In this document: positions 24,019-32,730 of the stretch, piece after piece
Layout: every line of letters begins with the position of its first letter
Position numbering within the stretch: the stretch's first letter is position 1
Assembly: GCA_020853815.1 (NCBI GenBank)
Contig: JADYYE010000129.1
Coordinates: forward strand, 1-38,629
Direction of reading: 5' to 3'
Source of the DNA: Phycisphaerales bacterium
GTDB taxonomy: Bacteria > Planctomycetota > Phycisphaerae > Phycisphaerales > UBA1924
DNA length: 38,629 nt
Notes under the pieces: generated by a model
What the model was told of the DNA's origin: nothing
The model's input: only the letters and a program-made list of their open reading frames with translations
Database searches by the model: none
Translations under genes and position numbers: made by a program

Positions 24019-25152
24019 ATGGCCAAGGGAACCAGCAAGGGCGCGTCGGGGCGGATCAAGGAGCGCGACACGCGCACGATGAAGAAGATCGAGGGGCTGG
24101 CGGAGCGCGTGGTGAAGACGTCGCTCTCGGGCAAGGACCCGTCGATCGACATTCCCACCCGCTCCAAGAGCAACACAATATGGAACAGGAAACGCGGCAT
24201 CCTCGAGATGGGCGATTCGACCAGCGAGCGCCCGCTCTTTGATCTCAAGACGGCCAAGCAGTTCATGCAGACCATGCTGCACGCCAGCACGATCAAGGAC
24301 CTGATCGAGGCCGAGAAGACCAGCAGCCTCCGCGGTGTGTTCTACAAGGCCAAGCACACGATCGCGGGCACTCGCGAGAATACCTTCGACGCTCAGGAAG
24401 AGAGCGACCCCATCCTCGAGGACTTGGAGGTGACGCTCGGCGCACTACGCGAAGAACTGCACGTCTTTGCCGAGAATCGCGGCACACTTGTGGGCAACAT
24501 CACCATCATCGACAAGGGTGACGAGATCAACGCCCGCAAGCAGGGCTCGGGCGGTTGGGGCATCCCGTCGATCGTCGAGCCCGACGTGATCCAGTTCGGC
24601 AAGTGCGAGGCCAAGTTCGTGCTCCATGTCGAAAAGGGCACGGTGTGGAACCGCTTCAACGAGGACCGCTTTTGGGAGAAGAACAACTGCATCCTGACGC
24701 ACGGCGCGGGGCAGCCGCCGCGCGGGTGCCGTCGCCTCCTGCAGCGTCTGAACCAGGAGCTGAAGCTCCCGATCATCTGCGTGCTCGATAACGACCCGTG
24801 GGGGCACTACATCTACAGCGTGATCAAGCAGGGATCGATCTCGCTGGCGTTCGAGAGCTCGCGCCTGGCGATCCCCGACGCGAAGTTCCTGGGCATCCGC
24901 GCCAAGGACTTCAAGGAATGCGGCCTGGACGACGCGGTGAAGATCGACCTCACCGACAATGACATCAAGCGCGCCAACGAGATCGCCGCCTACCCGTGGT
25001 TCGCCGAGAACAAGGCATGGCAGCGCGAGATCGAGGGGCTCCTCAAGAACGGCTTCAAGATGGAAGTCGAAGCCATGATCACCAAGGACATCAGCTACGT
25101 GAGCGAGGAGTATGTGCCGCAGCGGCTGAAGGCGAAGGATTGGTTGGATTGA
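24019..25152 (+). CDS. top6A: DNA topoisomerase VI subunit A (Spo11-like)
   Basis: 377 residues, close to the archaeal Top6A length. The start is set by CGGAGA before the ATG; a longer open frame upstream has no family similarity. The winged-helix (CAP) domain holds SLRGVFYKAKHT (103-114), with Y109 as the expected DNA-linking tyrosine. The Toprim domain holds VEKG (E205) and LDNDPWGHYIY (256-266) with D257 and D259, the metal-binding DxD. With subunit B it makes the transient double-strand break of the type IIB reaction, and it is homologous to eukaryotic Spo11. The gene lies 4.4 kb from top6B on the opposite strand, separated by unrelated genes, unlike the usual adjacent archaeal pair. Its stop overlaps the next start. 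Confidence 0.93.
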   Translation: MAKGTSKGASGRIKERDTRTMKKIEGLAERVVKTSLSGKDPSIDIPTRSKSNTIWNRKRGILEMGDSTSERPLFDLKTAKQFMQTMLHASTIKDLIEAEKTSSLRGVFYKAKHTIAGTRENTFDAQEESDPILEDLEVTLGALREELHVFAENRGTLVGNITIIDKGDEINARKQGSGGWGIPSIVEPDVIQFGKCEAKFVLHVEKGTVWNRFNEDRFWEKNNCILTHGAGQPPRGCRRLLQRLNQELKLPIICVLDNDPWGHYIYSVIKQGSISLAFESSRLAIPDAKFLGIRAKDFKECGLDDAVKIDLTDNDIKRANEIAAYPWFAENKAWQREIEGLLKNGFKMEVEAMITKDISYVSEEYVPQRLKAKDWLD

Positions 25153-25622
25153 AATCGACTCACACACATCGCTCCACGGCGTCATTCGGCAAACGCCAAG
25201 AGTTCGTCGCGATGGGCGAGCTGCTTCGTCGCGGATTCGATGTGTACATGACGCTTGTCGACGACCAACAAATCGACTGTATCGTACGAATTGACGGTCC
25301 AAAGGGACCCTCGTACCGGGACGTTCAGATCAAGGCGCGGTCAAACGACTGCAAGCCGAAACAAGGTGGGGTCTTTGCTGCTCTTGAGATTCGCAATCCG
25401 CGCCGCGGCTTCTTCTTCATCTTCTACTCTGAGCGTGCTCAACACTACTGGATCATTCCGTCTTTGGATATCCCGAAGCTCGCGTACAGGAACAAGAGCG
25501 GCAAGAACAAGGGCAAGTTCCGACTACAGTTGGCCACGCTGAATTCAAAGGGAGACCTCAGGCCGAGGCCTCGGTTCACGGCCTACGAAGACAACTTTGA
25601 TCTGCTGAAGACGGGCCGCTAG
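25149..25622 (+). CDS. Small PD-(D/E)XK nuclease-like protein, coupled to top6A
   Basis: 157 residues from a TTG at 25149 that overlaps the top6A stop (TTGA); AAGGA at 25135-25139 could serve as ribosome site. An ATG at 25212 would remove a candidate active-site Glu. The core reads KRQEFVAMGELLRRGFDVY (E18), QQIDCIVRIDG (D43) and YRDVQIKARS (Q60, K62): the E...D...QxK pattern of PD-(D/E)XK nucleases such as resolvase-like and intron-associated endonucleases. The C-terminal half (RRGFFFIFYSERAQHYWIIPS) fits the remaining strands of that fold. Base composition looks less GC-rich than the neighbours, with many non-G/C third positions, which suggests transfer. The role may be DNA processing with Topo VI, but the link rests on position only. 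Confidence 0.65.
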   Translation: MKSTHTHRSTASFGKRQEFVAMGELLRRGFDVYMTLVDDQQIDCIVRIDGPKGPSYRDVQIKARSNDCKPKQGGVFAALEIRNPRRGFFFIFYSERAQHYWIIPSLDIPKLAYRNKSGKNKGKFRLQLATLNSKGDLRPRPRFTAYEDNFDLLKTGR

Positions 25623-25700
25623 CCGGGCGATAATCCATGGGGATGTGGTTGTCTTCCCCCAATCTGGTTTGACTGGACATTCAGATCGCGCCGTTGTTGG

Positions 25701-25706
25701 TAGGCT
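25701..25706 (+). promoter_or_regulatory. Candidate -10 element for a leaderless hydrolase transcript
   Basis: TAGGCT is followed by 6 bases (TGGCGA) and the ATG at 25713, the same geometry as at 21417. No Shine-Dalgarno fits. Confidence 0.3.
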
Positions 25707-25712
25707 TGGCGA

Positions 25713-26696
25713 ATGCTGCATCTGCTATTCGTTGCCTCGGCTTTAGCCGCCGCACTCTTCGAGCCCCCCACTCCCGCCAAGGCACCAGCGGCCCTGGCGA
25801 GTTTGCCCACCGCGCCGGCCGTTGCTCCCGCGCCGAAGTTCACGCCCAACATCACCTACACGTCGTATCCGCGCGAGGGTGCGCCGCCGCTCGAGCTCAT
25901 GCTCAACCTGGCGCAGCCCGCGGACCTGAAGCCCGGCGAGGCACGACCGTGCATCGTCGCGATCCACGGCGGAGGCTGGGCCGCGGGAAGGCGCGAGGAC
26001 CTCAACTTCCTCATCAGCGAGGCCGCCAAGCAGGGCTTCGTCGCGGCGACGGTGTCGTACCGCTTCACGCCGGGATTCCGATTCCCGGCCCAGATCGAGG
26101 ACTGCGCCGCCGCCGTGCGATTCCTGAAGCAGAACGCGGAGAAGTACGGGCTCGACCCGGACCGCATCGGCGCGATCGGTTTTTCCGCGGGCGCACACCT
26201 GGCGATGCTCTTGGCGGTGGGCGGCGAGAACGACGGGCTCGGGATGAAGGCCGCGGATTCGCCCCTGACCGGCCGCGTGCGTGCGAGCGTCGCGTTCTTT
26301 GGGCCGACCGATCTCTCGAGCAGGGACTTTGCGCCGACGACGACGCAGATCCTGAACGGCCTGATCGGCGCGGACGACGCGATCGATGGCGTGTCAAAGG
26401 TGGATCGCGCCAAGAAGGCGTCGCCCGTGACGTACGTCACGAAGGACGATTCGCCGATCCTGATGTTCTTTGGCACCAAGGACCCGCTCGTGCCGCACAC
26501 CCAGGCGTATGGAATGCTCGACGCGATGACGCGGGCCGGCGTGAACGGGCGCGCGGAGATCATCGCCAACGAGGGGCACGGCTTCAAGATGCCCGAGATG
26601 ACGCGGACGCTCAAAGATGCGTCGGAGTTCCTGCTGGAGAGCATGACCGAACGCAAAGCAACGGCGCCCGCGACAAAGGTGCCGGCGAAGAAGTAG
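25713..26696 (+). CDS. Exported alpha/beta-hydrolase (esterase, BD-FAE/Aes type)
   Basis: 327 residues. A signal-peptide-like hydrophobic start (MLHLLFVASALAAALF) is followed by a Pro/Ala-rich spacer to about residue 42, so export is likely. The hydrolase core has the oxyanion motif HGGGW (85-89), the nucleophile elbow GFSAG with S158, the acid in FFGTKDPLVPH and the catalytic His in NEGHGFK. The layout is that of BD-FAE-like carboxylesterases and acetyl-xylan or feruloyl esterases, which deacylate plant polysaccharides. The exact ester is unknown. It could assist the exported rhamnosidase upstream. It converges on the SGNH hydrolase gene, 35 bp apart. Confidence 0.85.
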   Translation: MLHLLFVASALAAALFEPPTPAKAPAALASLPTAPAVAPAPKFTPNITYTSYPREGAPPLELMLNLAQPADLKPGEARPCIVAIHGGGWAAGRREDLNFLISEAAKQGFVAATVSYRFTPGFRFPAQIEDCAAAVRFLKQNAEKYGLDPDRIGAIGFSAGAHLAMLLAVGGENDGLGMKAADSPLTGRVRASVAFFGPTDLSSRDFAPTTTQILNGLIGADDAIDGVSKVDRAKKASPVTYVTKDDSPILMFFGTKDPLVPHTQAYGMLDAMTRAGVNGRAEIIANEGHGFKMPEMTRTLKDASEFLLESMTERKATAPATKVPAKK

Positions 26697-26731
26697 GCGC
26701 GACGCGGGGTGACAATCGCGTGTCGAGGGGT

Positions 26732-27562
26732 CTACTTCTTGGGGGCGGGTTCGGCCTTCTGCGGCTTGGTTTCCGCGTCCTTCTTCTCGCCGAGCAGCTT
26801 GGCGACATCGTCCTCGATCGCCTCGGCCCAGCGCTTGTAACCCTCGGCGGTGAGGTGCAGGTAGTCGGGCATGATGTCCTTGGTCAGCTCGCCGTTGTCG
26901 TTGAAGAAGGCCGAGGCGATGTCCTTGTAGAAGACCTGCTTGTTATCGGCGTAGCCCTTGATGATCTCGTTGATCGCGATGTTCAGCTTGCGGTGCGGGT
27001 GGTCGGCGGTCTCGCTGCGGGGGAAGACGCCGAGCAAGAGGACCTTGGTCTTGGGGCATTTCTTCTCGATGCGGTCGATGATCGCCTTGATGCCCGCGGC
27101 GGTGTCCTCGGGCTTGTCCTGGCGATGGCCGGTGTTGTTGGTGCCGATCATGATGACGACCAGGTCGGGCGACAGTCCGTCGAAGTTGCCGTGATCGAGA
27201 CGCCACAGCACGTGCTCGGTGCGATCGCCGCTGATGCCGAAGTTGGCGGCGTGGCGCGTGGCGTAAAACTTCTCCCACACCTCGCGCCCGGGGCCTTCCC
27301 ACGCCTCGGTGATCGAATCACCGACGAAGACGAGCTTGGCCTTGCCCTCCTTGGAGATTTCGTTGAAGCGGTCGTGGCGCTTCTGCGTGCCATCGTGGAA
27401 CTCGGGCGTGGTCGCCTTGATCTCGGCCTTGCTTGGCTGGGTCACGGGGGCGGGGTCCTTCTTGTCGCCGGGCTTCTCGGCGGGTTTGGTGTTCTGAGCC
27501 AGGGCGGAGAACGCAATCGCGAGCGATCCAGCGGCGGCGACAAGCAGGCGAGCGGTCTTCAT
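26732..27562 (-). CDS. Exported SGNH/GDSL hydrolase
   Basis: 276 residues. The ATG at 27562 is preferred over one at 27568 because AAGGGA lies at a proper distance only from the former. The signal peptide is MKTARLLVAAAGSLAIAF then SALAQ. The four SGNH blocks are present: VFVGDSITEAW (nucleophile S83), NFGISGDRTEHVLWRL, VIMIGTNNTGH (Asn), and DYLHLTAEGY with the Asp-His pair. The family cleaves acyl groups from sugars, lipids or other esters, often platelet-activating-factor-acetylhydrolase-like in Planctomycetes. The C-terminus is Lys/Pro-rich (ETKPQKAEPAPKK), as is the segment after the signal peptide. It probably works on extracellular glycans or lipids; the substrate is unknown. Confidence 0.88.
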   Translation of the reverse strand: MKTARLLVAAAGSLAIAFSALAQNTKPAEKPGDKKDPAPVTQPSKAEIKATTPEFHDGTQKRHDRFNEISKEGKAKLVFVGDSITEAWEGPGREVWEKFYATRHAANFGISGDRTEHVLWRLDHGNFDGLSPDLVVIMIGTNNTGHRQDKPEDTAAGIKAIIDRIEKKCPKTKVLLLGVFPRSETADHPHRKLNIAINEIIKGYADNKQVFYKDIASAFFNDNGELTKDIMPDYLHLTAEGYKRWAEAIEDDVAKLLGEKKDAETKPQKAEPAPKK

Positions 27563-27647
27563 GAGCATCCCTTCGAGCCTAGAGCGGGCGGGTGTGCGAG
27601 GTGAAAGCGACAGCGTATCACCGCTTGGCCGGGCGTGGCGTGGCGTG

Positions 27648-28328
27648 TCAGCGGACGAGGCGGGCAAGTTCGCGGGCCTGGGACTCATCAAATCGCCCGT
27701 GGACGCGGCAGGAGGAGTGAACCCAGGCACCGGAAGCGTTCGCGAATTCTCGGGCATTCGAGGATCGCACGCCGCCACAGGCGACGATTCCGACGCGAGA
27801 GGCGGCGAGATCGCGTGCCCGAGCGAGCGAGGCCAACCGATCGGGCATCGATCGGGCCGAATGATCGAGGCCAGGCACGCCGGCGCAGAGCGTGTGGGAG
27901 ACGCCAAGGGCGGCGATGGCGTCGATCGCGGCGCGAGTGTCGCATGCGTCGTCAAAGGCGCGATGGAACGCGACCTGGACACCGGCGCGGCTTGCTCGGG
28001 CGGCGTCGATAATCTCGCGGCAAGCGGGCACGTCGATTTCGCCGCGGCGGGTGAGCACGCCAATCACGATGCCGGTCGCGCCTGCAAGAGCAGCACGCCG
28101 AGCGCTCTCGATCAGCGCACCGAGCGTGGCGCGATCCGCGATGTAACCGTCGCTCTCCCGGATCAGGGCGAAGAGGGGGATGGTGACGCTGGCGACGACA
28201 TCCAAGACGAGTTCGTCGCTCGGAGTCATGCCGTGGCGATCGAGTTCGGCGCAGAGCTCCAGCCGATCCGCGTGCCGGGCGGCGAGGACGGCCTCGGAGA
28301 GATTGTCGACGGCGATTTCGAGGGGCAT
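27648..28328 (-). CDS. cutC: CutC-family protein
   Basis: 226 residues, shorter than the about 245 of E. coli CutC. Family motifs are DRLELCAELDRHGMTPS (20-36), FALIRESDGY, GATGIVIGVLTRRGEID, VAFHRAFDDACD, HTLCAGVPG and VACGGVRSSNAREF, as expected for the TIM-barrel CutC fold. The family was named for copper homeostasis in E. coli, but that role is disputed and its biochemical activity is not settled. The ATG at 28328 has no clear Shine-Dalgarno. The neighbour on the right is the UDP-glucuronate decarboxylase gene on the same strand, starting upstream. No other metal genes are near. Confidence 0.88.
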   Translation of the reverse strand: MPLEIAVDNLSEAVLAARHADRLELCAELDRHGMTPSDELVLDVVASVTIPLFALIRESDGYIADRATLGALIESARRAALAGATGIVIGVLTRRGEIDVPACREIIDAARASRAGVQVAFHRAFDDACDTRAAIDAIAALGVSHTLCAGVPGLDHSARSMPDRLASLARARDLAASRVGIVACGGVRSSNAREFANASGAWVHSSCRVHGRFDESQARELARLVR

Positions 28329-28361
28329 GTGGCGCGAGCGAGAGGCAACGTGCGGACGCGA

Positions 28362-29345
<984 letters not shown>

Positions 29346-29394
29346 TCGGGAGCTCCGGGTGTGGGAGGAAGGATAGCGGAGGCCAAGCCTGACG

Positions 29395-29880
29395 CTAGCG
29401 CCGAAACAGCAGGACGAGCGCGCCCATACCGACCAGAACCGTGGCGCCGGCGGCCAGAAGCCACGCTAATACAACTGCAGGCACATACCACCAGCCTCGC
29501 TCGGCGACTCGGCCTGGGACATATGCGTTCCTGACCGCCACAGCCGCTCGCAGCGAATACCGTAATCCAATCGCGAGAGTCGCCAGGATCACAAATCCGC
29601 AGATGAACAATGCGAACTGTTCCGACGCTCGGATAGACGCCTGAAGGCACCCGGCAATTCCCGCAATCTCGACGCACAGCGCGCCTCCCGCTAATACAGC
29701 AGGGAGGAAAACAGCGATGAGGTGATCCGAGAGCGGCTTTGGTTGGCTGAGAAATGGGCCGAGCGTCGTGTCGATCTCAGTTCCGCATTCGGGGCATGTG
29801 TACTTGCCCTGCGCGGCGATGCCATGGGTGTCGTAGCCGCAGAAGGCGCATCGACGCGAAGATGGCGGCTTTTCGCTCAT
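29395..29880 (-). CDS. Zinc-ribbon membrane protein of unknown function
   Basis: 161 residues. The N-terminal 35 residues hold CAFCGYD and CPECGTE, two CxxC pairs forming a zinc ribbon. The remainder contains about four hydrophobic segments (near 52-80, 88-108 and 131-158), so it is an integral membrane protein with a cytosolic metal-binding head, a design frequent in Planctomycetes. I do not recognise a specific family. It lies 10 bp after the aldo/keto reductase stop, so it is probably co-transcribed as the last gene of the tgt-sec block. Base composition appears lower in GC than its neighbours. Confidence 0.65.
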   Translation of the reverse strand: MSEKPPSSRRCAFCGYDTHGIAAQGKYTCPECGTEIDTTLGPFLSQPKPLSDHLIAVFLPAVLAGGALCVEIAGIAGCLQASIRASEQFALFICGFVILATLAIGLRYSLRAAVAVRNAYVPGRVAERGWWYVPAVVLAWLLAAGATVLVGMGALVLLFRR

Positions 29881-29890
29881 GGGCTGCCGT

Positions 29891-30694
29891 CTATTCGCCC
29901 GCCGCGGCCCGGCAGTTTGCCGCCAGGTGCATGTGGCTTGAAGTACCCACGATCACGCTCGAGACGCCGGGCGTTCCGATCGCAAAGCGAATCGTCTCGG
30001 CCACTGGGTCGGCGCCTTGAGCAGTTGCCCCAGCGCTCATGCCCCCCACCGCCGCGTGCCCGCTGGCCAGGGCCTTCTTGATGAGCACGCCCTTGTTCCG
30101 CTTTTTCGCCTCGGCGATAACCGCAAGGTCGTCCTTGGCGCCGGGGTTCAGTGTCACCATCACGACATCGCATCGATCGAGCGCCCGCAGGCCGCCCGGG
30201 ACGGTCTTGGTCGACGCGCCGAACGAGCGGATGAGCCCGCGCGATTTGAGGCGATCGAGTTCGTCGATGGTCCCCTCGAGTTCGGGCGCATTCTCGACCA
30301 GGCCGTCGGAATGGATGAGCACGCACTCGACTCGATCAGTGCGGAGTCTCGTGAGGCTTCGTTCGACGCTGGCCCGCACGGCGGGCGCCCTGAAATCGAA
30401 TCGCGACAGGCCGTTCTCGAACTCTTCGCCGACCTTGGTGACGATGGCCCAGCGATCGCGTTGGCCCGCGAGGAGCGAGCCGAGGCGCGACTCGCTCGTG
30501 CCGTAGGCCGGGGCGGTGTCGATGAGCGTGATGCCGAGGTCCGCGGCGGTAGAAATGAGCGTCTTGGCCTCGTCGTCGCTGGGAATTCGTGCGCCGCCGG
30601 GGTACTTCACGCCCTGGTCGCGCCCGAGCTTGACGGTGCCAAGTCCGAGGACGCTGACGGCCAGGCCCGTGGAACCCAGCGGCCTCAGCTCCAT
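29891..30694 (-). CDS. Aldo/keto reductase
   Basis: 267 residues, short for the about 320-residue family but with the core intact. The start MELRPLGSTGLAVSVLGLG is typical. The catalytic tetrad is visible: D59 and Y64 in IDTAPAYG, K87 in VTKVG and H128 in LIHSDG. Later segments (SFGASTKT and SSVIVGTSS) fit the NADPH-binding end. It reduces an aldehyde or ketone with NADPH; the substrate is unknown. The start overlaps the FAD oxidoreductase stop by about 10 bp (30685-30694), so the two are co-translated, suggesting a paired redox function. Confidence 0.85.
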   Translation of the reverse strand: MELRPLGSTGLAVSVLGLGTVKLGRDQGVKYPGGARIPSDDEAKTLISTAADLGITLIDTAPAYGTSESRLGSLLAGQRDRWAIVTKVGEEFENGLSRFDFRAPAVRASVERSLTRLRTDRVECVLIHSDGLVENAPELEGTIDELDRLKSRGLIRSFGASTKTVPGGLRALDRCDVVMVTLNPGAKDDLAVIAEAKKRNKGVLIKKALASGHAAVGGMSAGATAQGADPVAETIRFAIGTPGVSSVIVGTSSHMHLAANCRAAAGE

Positions 30695-31923
30695 CTCACG
30701 CCTCCCTCGTTCCAAGGGAGCAGCGCGCGTGCGAGCGACGATTCGCCGGCGTCGAACACGCCGGTCGGGCGTATGTTTGCGGTTTCGAGGAGGTCGAAGA
30801 CGCGACCGGCGGCCGCGGGCGCGAGCGCGAGCTTGGTTGGCCAGACCGCGAGCGTGTGACCCGCGGCTGCGATGTGAGACACGATCGGCGTGTCGGGTCG
30901 CTTGCCGCTGGGAGTTCGCCCTTCGGCGCGATCGACGCGGAGCGTCGCCCAAGTCGCACGCGAGAGATCGATCCAGGGCACGCACTCTCTCACAGCGAGC
31001 TTGGCCGCCTCGACCTGCGCTGGTCCGTCACGCGACACGCCGTCTTCCGCCAATGCGCCGCCCAGGTACCACACGAAGGAATCGGCGTCGCGGGCGGAGG
31101 TGACCGTGAGGCGGGGCTTGTCCGAGAGTTCCCGGATGCAGTGGCCGAAGAGGTCGCACGGGGCGCCGCGCATCATCACCATGTGGAGCGGGCGGCGCTG
31201 GGCGACAAGCCGAGCGGCGGCGGCGGCTCCCGAGCCATGTCGATCGCCCACGAGCGACGCGATGAGGGATTCGTTGCCAACCCCGGCGCAGAGCACGGCG
31301 GCGGACGCGTGGGTCGTGTGCGATTGTCCGCTCACGTCGCTCCACGAGAGGACATTGGGCTTCATCCAGCGCGGACGGGCATCGGCCGAAAGGCGGGCCA
31401 TGGGTCCCCGGGCGCTGCGGCTAAGTTCGCGGAGGAGCGATCGCGAATCGACGACCTTCTCATCGATCTCCCAGACGCCGACGGCCTTGGGCGCGGCCTT
31501 GAACACCGCGGGACGGTGTTCACTTCCGAGCCTGCGCACATCGGACTTGAGCAAGCCCGCGGCGACCGCACCCGTGAAGCGGGAAAGGAAGCTCTCGCTG
31601 GTCCACATGACGGTGGTCGGCGAGAGGACGGCTACGCCGCGGAGGTCCGGGCCGTCCGTGCCCGCAAGGGCGCGGGCCCACACTTCCTGGGCGAGTTGAA
31701 GTTCGACGGAGGCCTGGGCGACGTCCTTGCCAAAGGCGTATTTCGTGCCGCGGTGCAGGATGCCCTGGGAAGCGATTGTCTGGCCGTTCCCGAGCGAGGA
31801 TTGCTCGAGGAGGAGCGTCGAGTAGCCGGCGTGTTCGAGCCGCCAGCGGGCCCACAGGCCGGCGACGCCGCCGCCGAAGATGACGGCGTCGACGCGATCG
31901 GGGATGGATGGTTTCGAGTTCAT
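30685..31923 (-). CDS. FAD-dependent oxidoreductase (DAO family)
   Basis: 412 residues. The N-terminal dinucleotide fold is AVIFGGGVAGLWARWRL (13-29), then an acidic residue at the end of strand two (LLLEQSSLGNGQTIASQG), as in glycine oxidase/glycerol-3-phosphate dehydrogenase-type DAO enzymes. The TIASQGILHRG stretch is typical of the FAD-contact region. LCAGVGNESL is the second FAD-contact motif. The C-terminus lacks the usual long cap sequences I could name, so the substrate (an amine, alpha-hydroxy acid or sugar phosphate) is open. The gene overlaps the aldo/keto reductase start and lies 18 bp after the LysM gene stop. Confidence 0.8.
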   Translation of the reverse strand: MNSKPSIPDRVDAVIFGGGVAGLWARWRLEHAGYSTLLLEQSSLGNGQTIASQGILHRGTKYAFGKDVAQASVELQLAQEVWARALAGTDGPDLRGVAVLSPTTVMWTSESFLSRFTGAVAAGLLKSDVRRLGSEHRPAVFKAAPKAVGVWEIDEKVVDSRSLLRELSRSARGPMARLSADARPRWMKPNVLSWSDVSGQSHTTHASAAVLCAGVGNESLIASLVGDRHGSGAAAAARLVAQRRPLHMVMMRGAPCDLFGHCIRELSDKPRLTVTSARDADSFVWYLGGALAEDGVSRDGPAQVEAAKLAVRECVPWIDLSRATWATLRVDRAEGRTPSGKRPDTPIVSHIAAAGHTLAVWPTKLALAPAAAGRVFDLLETANIRPTGVFDAGESSLARALLPWNEGGVRWS

Positions 31924-31941
31924 GCCTTGGCCCGGTGCAGG

Positions 31942-32694
31942 CTATTCCGATTTCGGCTTGGGCGGGATGTTGAGCGTTTGGCCTACGCGGAGCGATTCCG
32001 GCGAGGAGAGCCGATCTCGGTTGGCCTGGAAGATGAGATCGGCGTGCTTCATCGAGCCGAAGAGCCTTTGGCTGATGCCGGAAAGCGTGTCGCCCGACTG
32101 CACGACATAGACCGAGGCGTGGCCCTCCTCGCCCTTGGCGGGCGGCGCGACGGGCTTGCCCTGGATATTCGCGGGGTCCTTGGGAACGCGGATCGTTCGC
32201 CCGGGCATCAGGCGGCGCGGGTCCATGAGCGGATTGGCGCGAACGATCGCCTGGGCGTGGACCGGCGTGCCGAAGAAGCGCGTCGAGATCGCGGCGAACG
32301 TGTCGCCCTTCTGAACGACGTAGTCCTCAAACTCCGGCGCGATGACGGCGGGCTGAGGCTGCGTTGATTCCGCCTTGTCCGGCGGGTCCTTCAGCACCGG
32401 CTCGGTGGTCTTGTCCACCTTGATGGGACCGAGGGTGCCCGTGTCGATCTTTGGCGGCGCGGCACCGACGCCCTGATCGAAGCGAGGCGGTTGGAGCTGG
32501 TCCGTGGTCGGAGGCGAAGGGATTGTGCCGCTCGTCTCCGCAATCATGTCGTCCGGGCCATGTCCGAACGAAATCTCTGGGCGATTGGGCTCCCAGAGCC
32601 AATAGACGGCGATCCACAGTCCGACCAGGAACAACAAACCCGCGGCGACCTTTTCGGGCCTCTGCACCACGGCGTTCCTCCCGCGGGATTCCAT
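31942..32694 (-). CDS. Membrane-anchored protein with two LysM domains
   Basis: 250 residues. A hydrophobic helix (AAGLLFLVGLWIAVYWLW, about 17-34) near the N-terminus should anchor it in the membrane, with the rest outside the cytoplasm. A Pro-rich spacer follows, then two LysM domains: DYVVQKGDTFAAISTRFFG (about 123-170) and VYVVQSGDTLSGISQRLFG (about 194-242), each ending in a GRTIRVP- or GQTLNIP-like strand. LysM binds N-acetylglucosamine-type glycans such as peptidoglycan. No catalytic domain is attached, so an anchoring or scaffold role is likely. It is 36 bp downstream of secDF on the same strand. Confidence 0.85.
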   Translation of the reverse strand: MESRGRNAVVQRPEKVAAGLLFLVGLWIAVYWLWEPNRPEISFGHGPDDMIAETSGTIPSPPTTDQLQPPRFDQGVGAAPPKIDTGTLGPIKVDKTTEPVLKDPPDKAESTQPQPAVIAPEFEDYVVQKGDTFAAISTRFFGTPVHAQAIVRANPLMDPRRLMPGRTIRVPKDPANIQGKPVAPPAKGEEGHASVYVVQSGDTLSGISQRLFGSMKHADLIFQANRDRLSSPESLRVGQTLNIPPKPKSE

Positions 32695-32730
32695 TCCCGC
32701 GCCAACAAGCCGCCACGCTCACGGCCAGCT

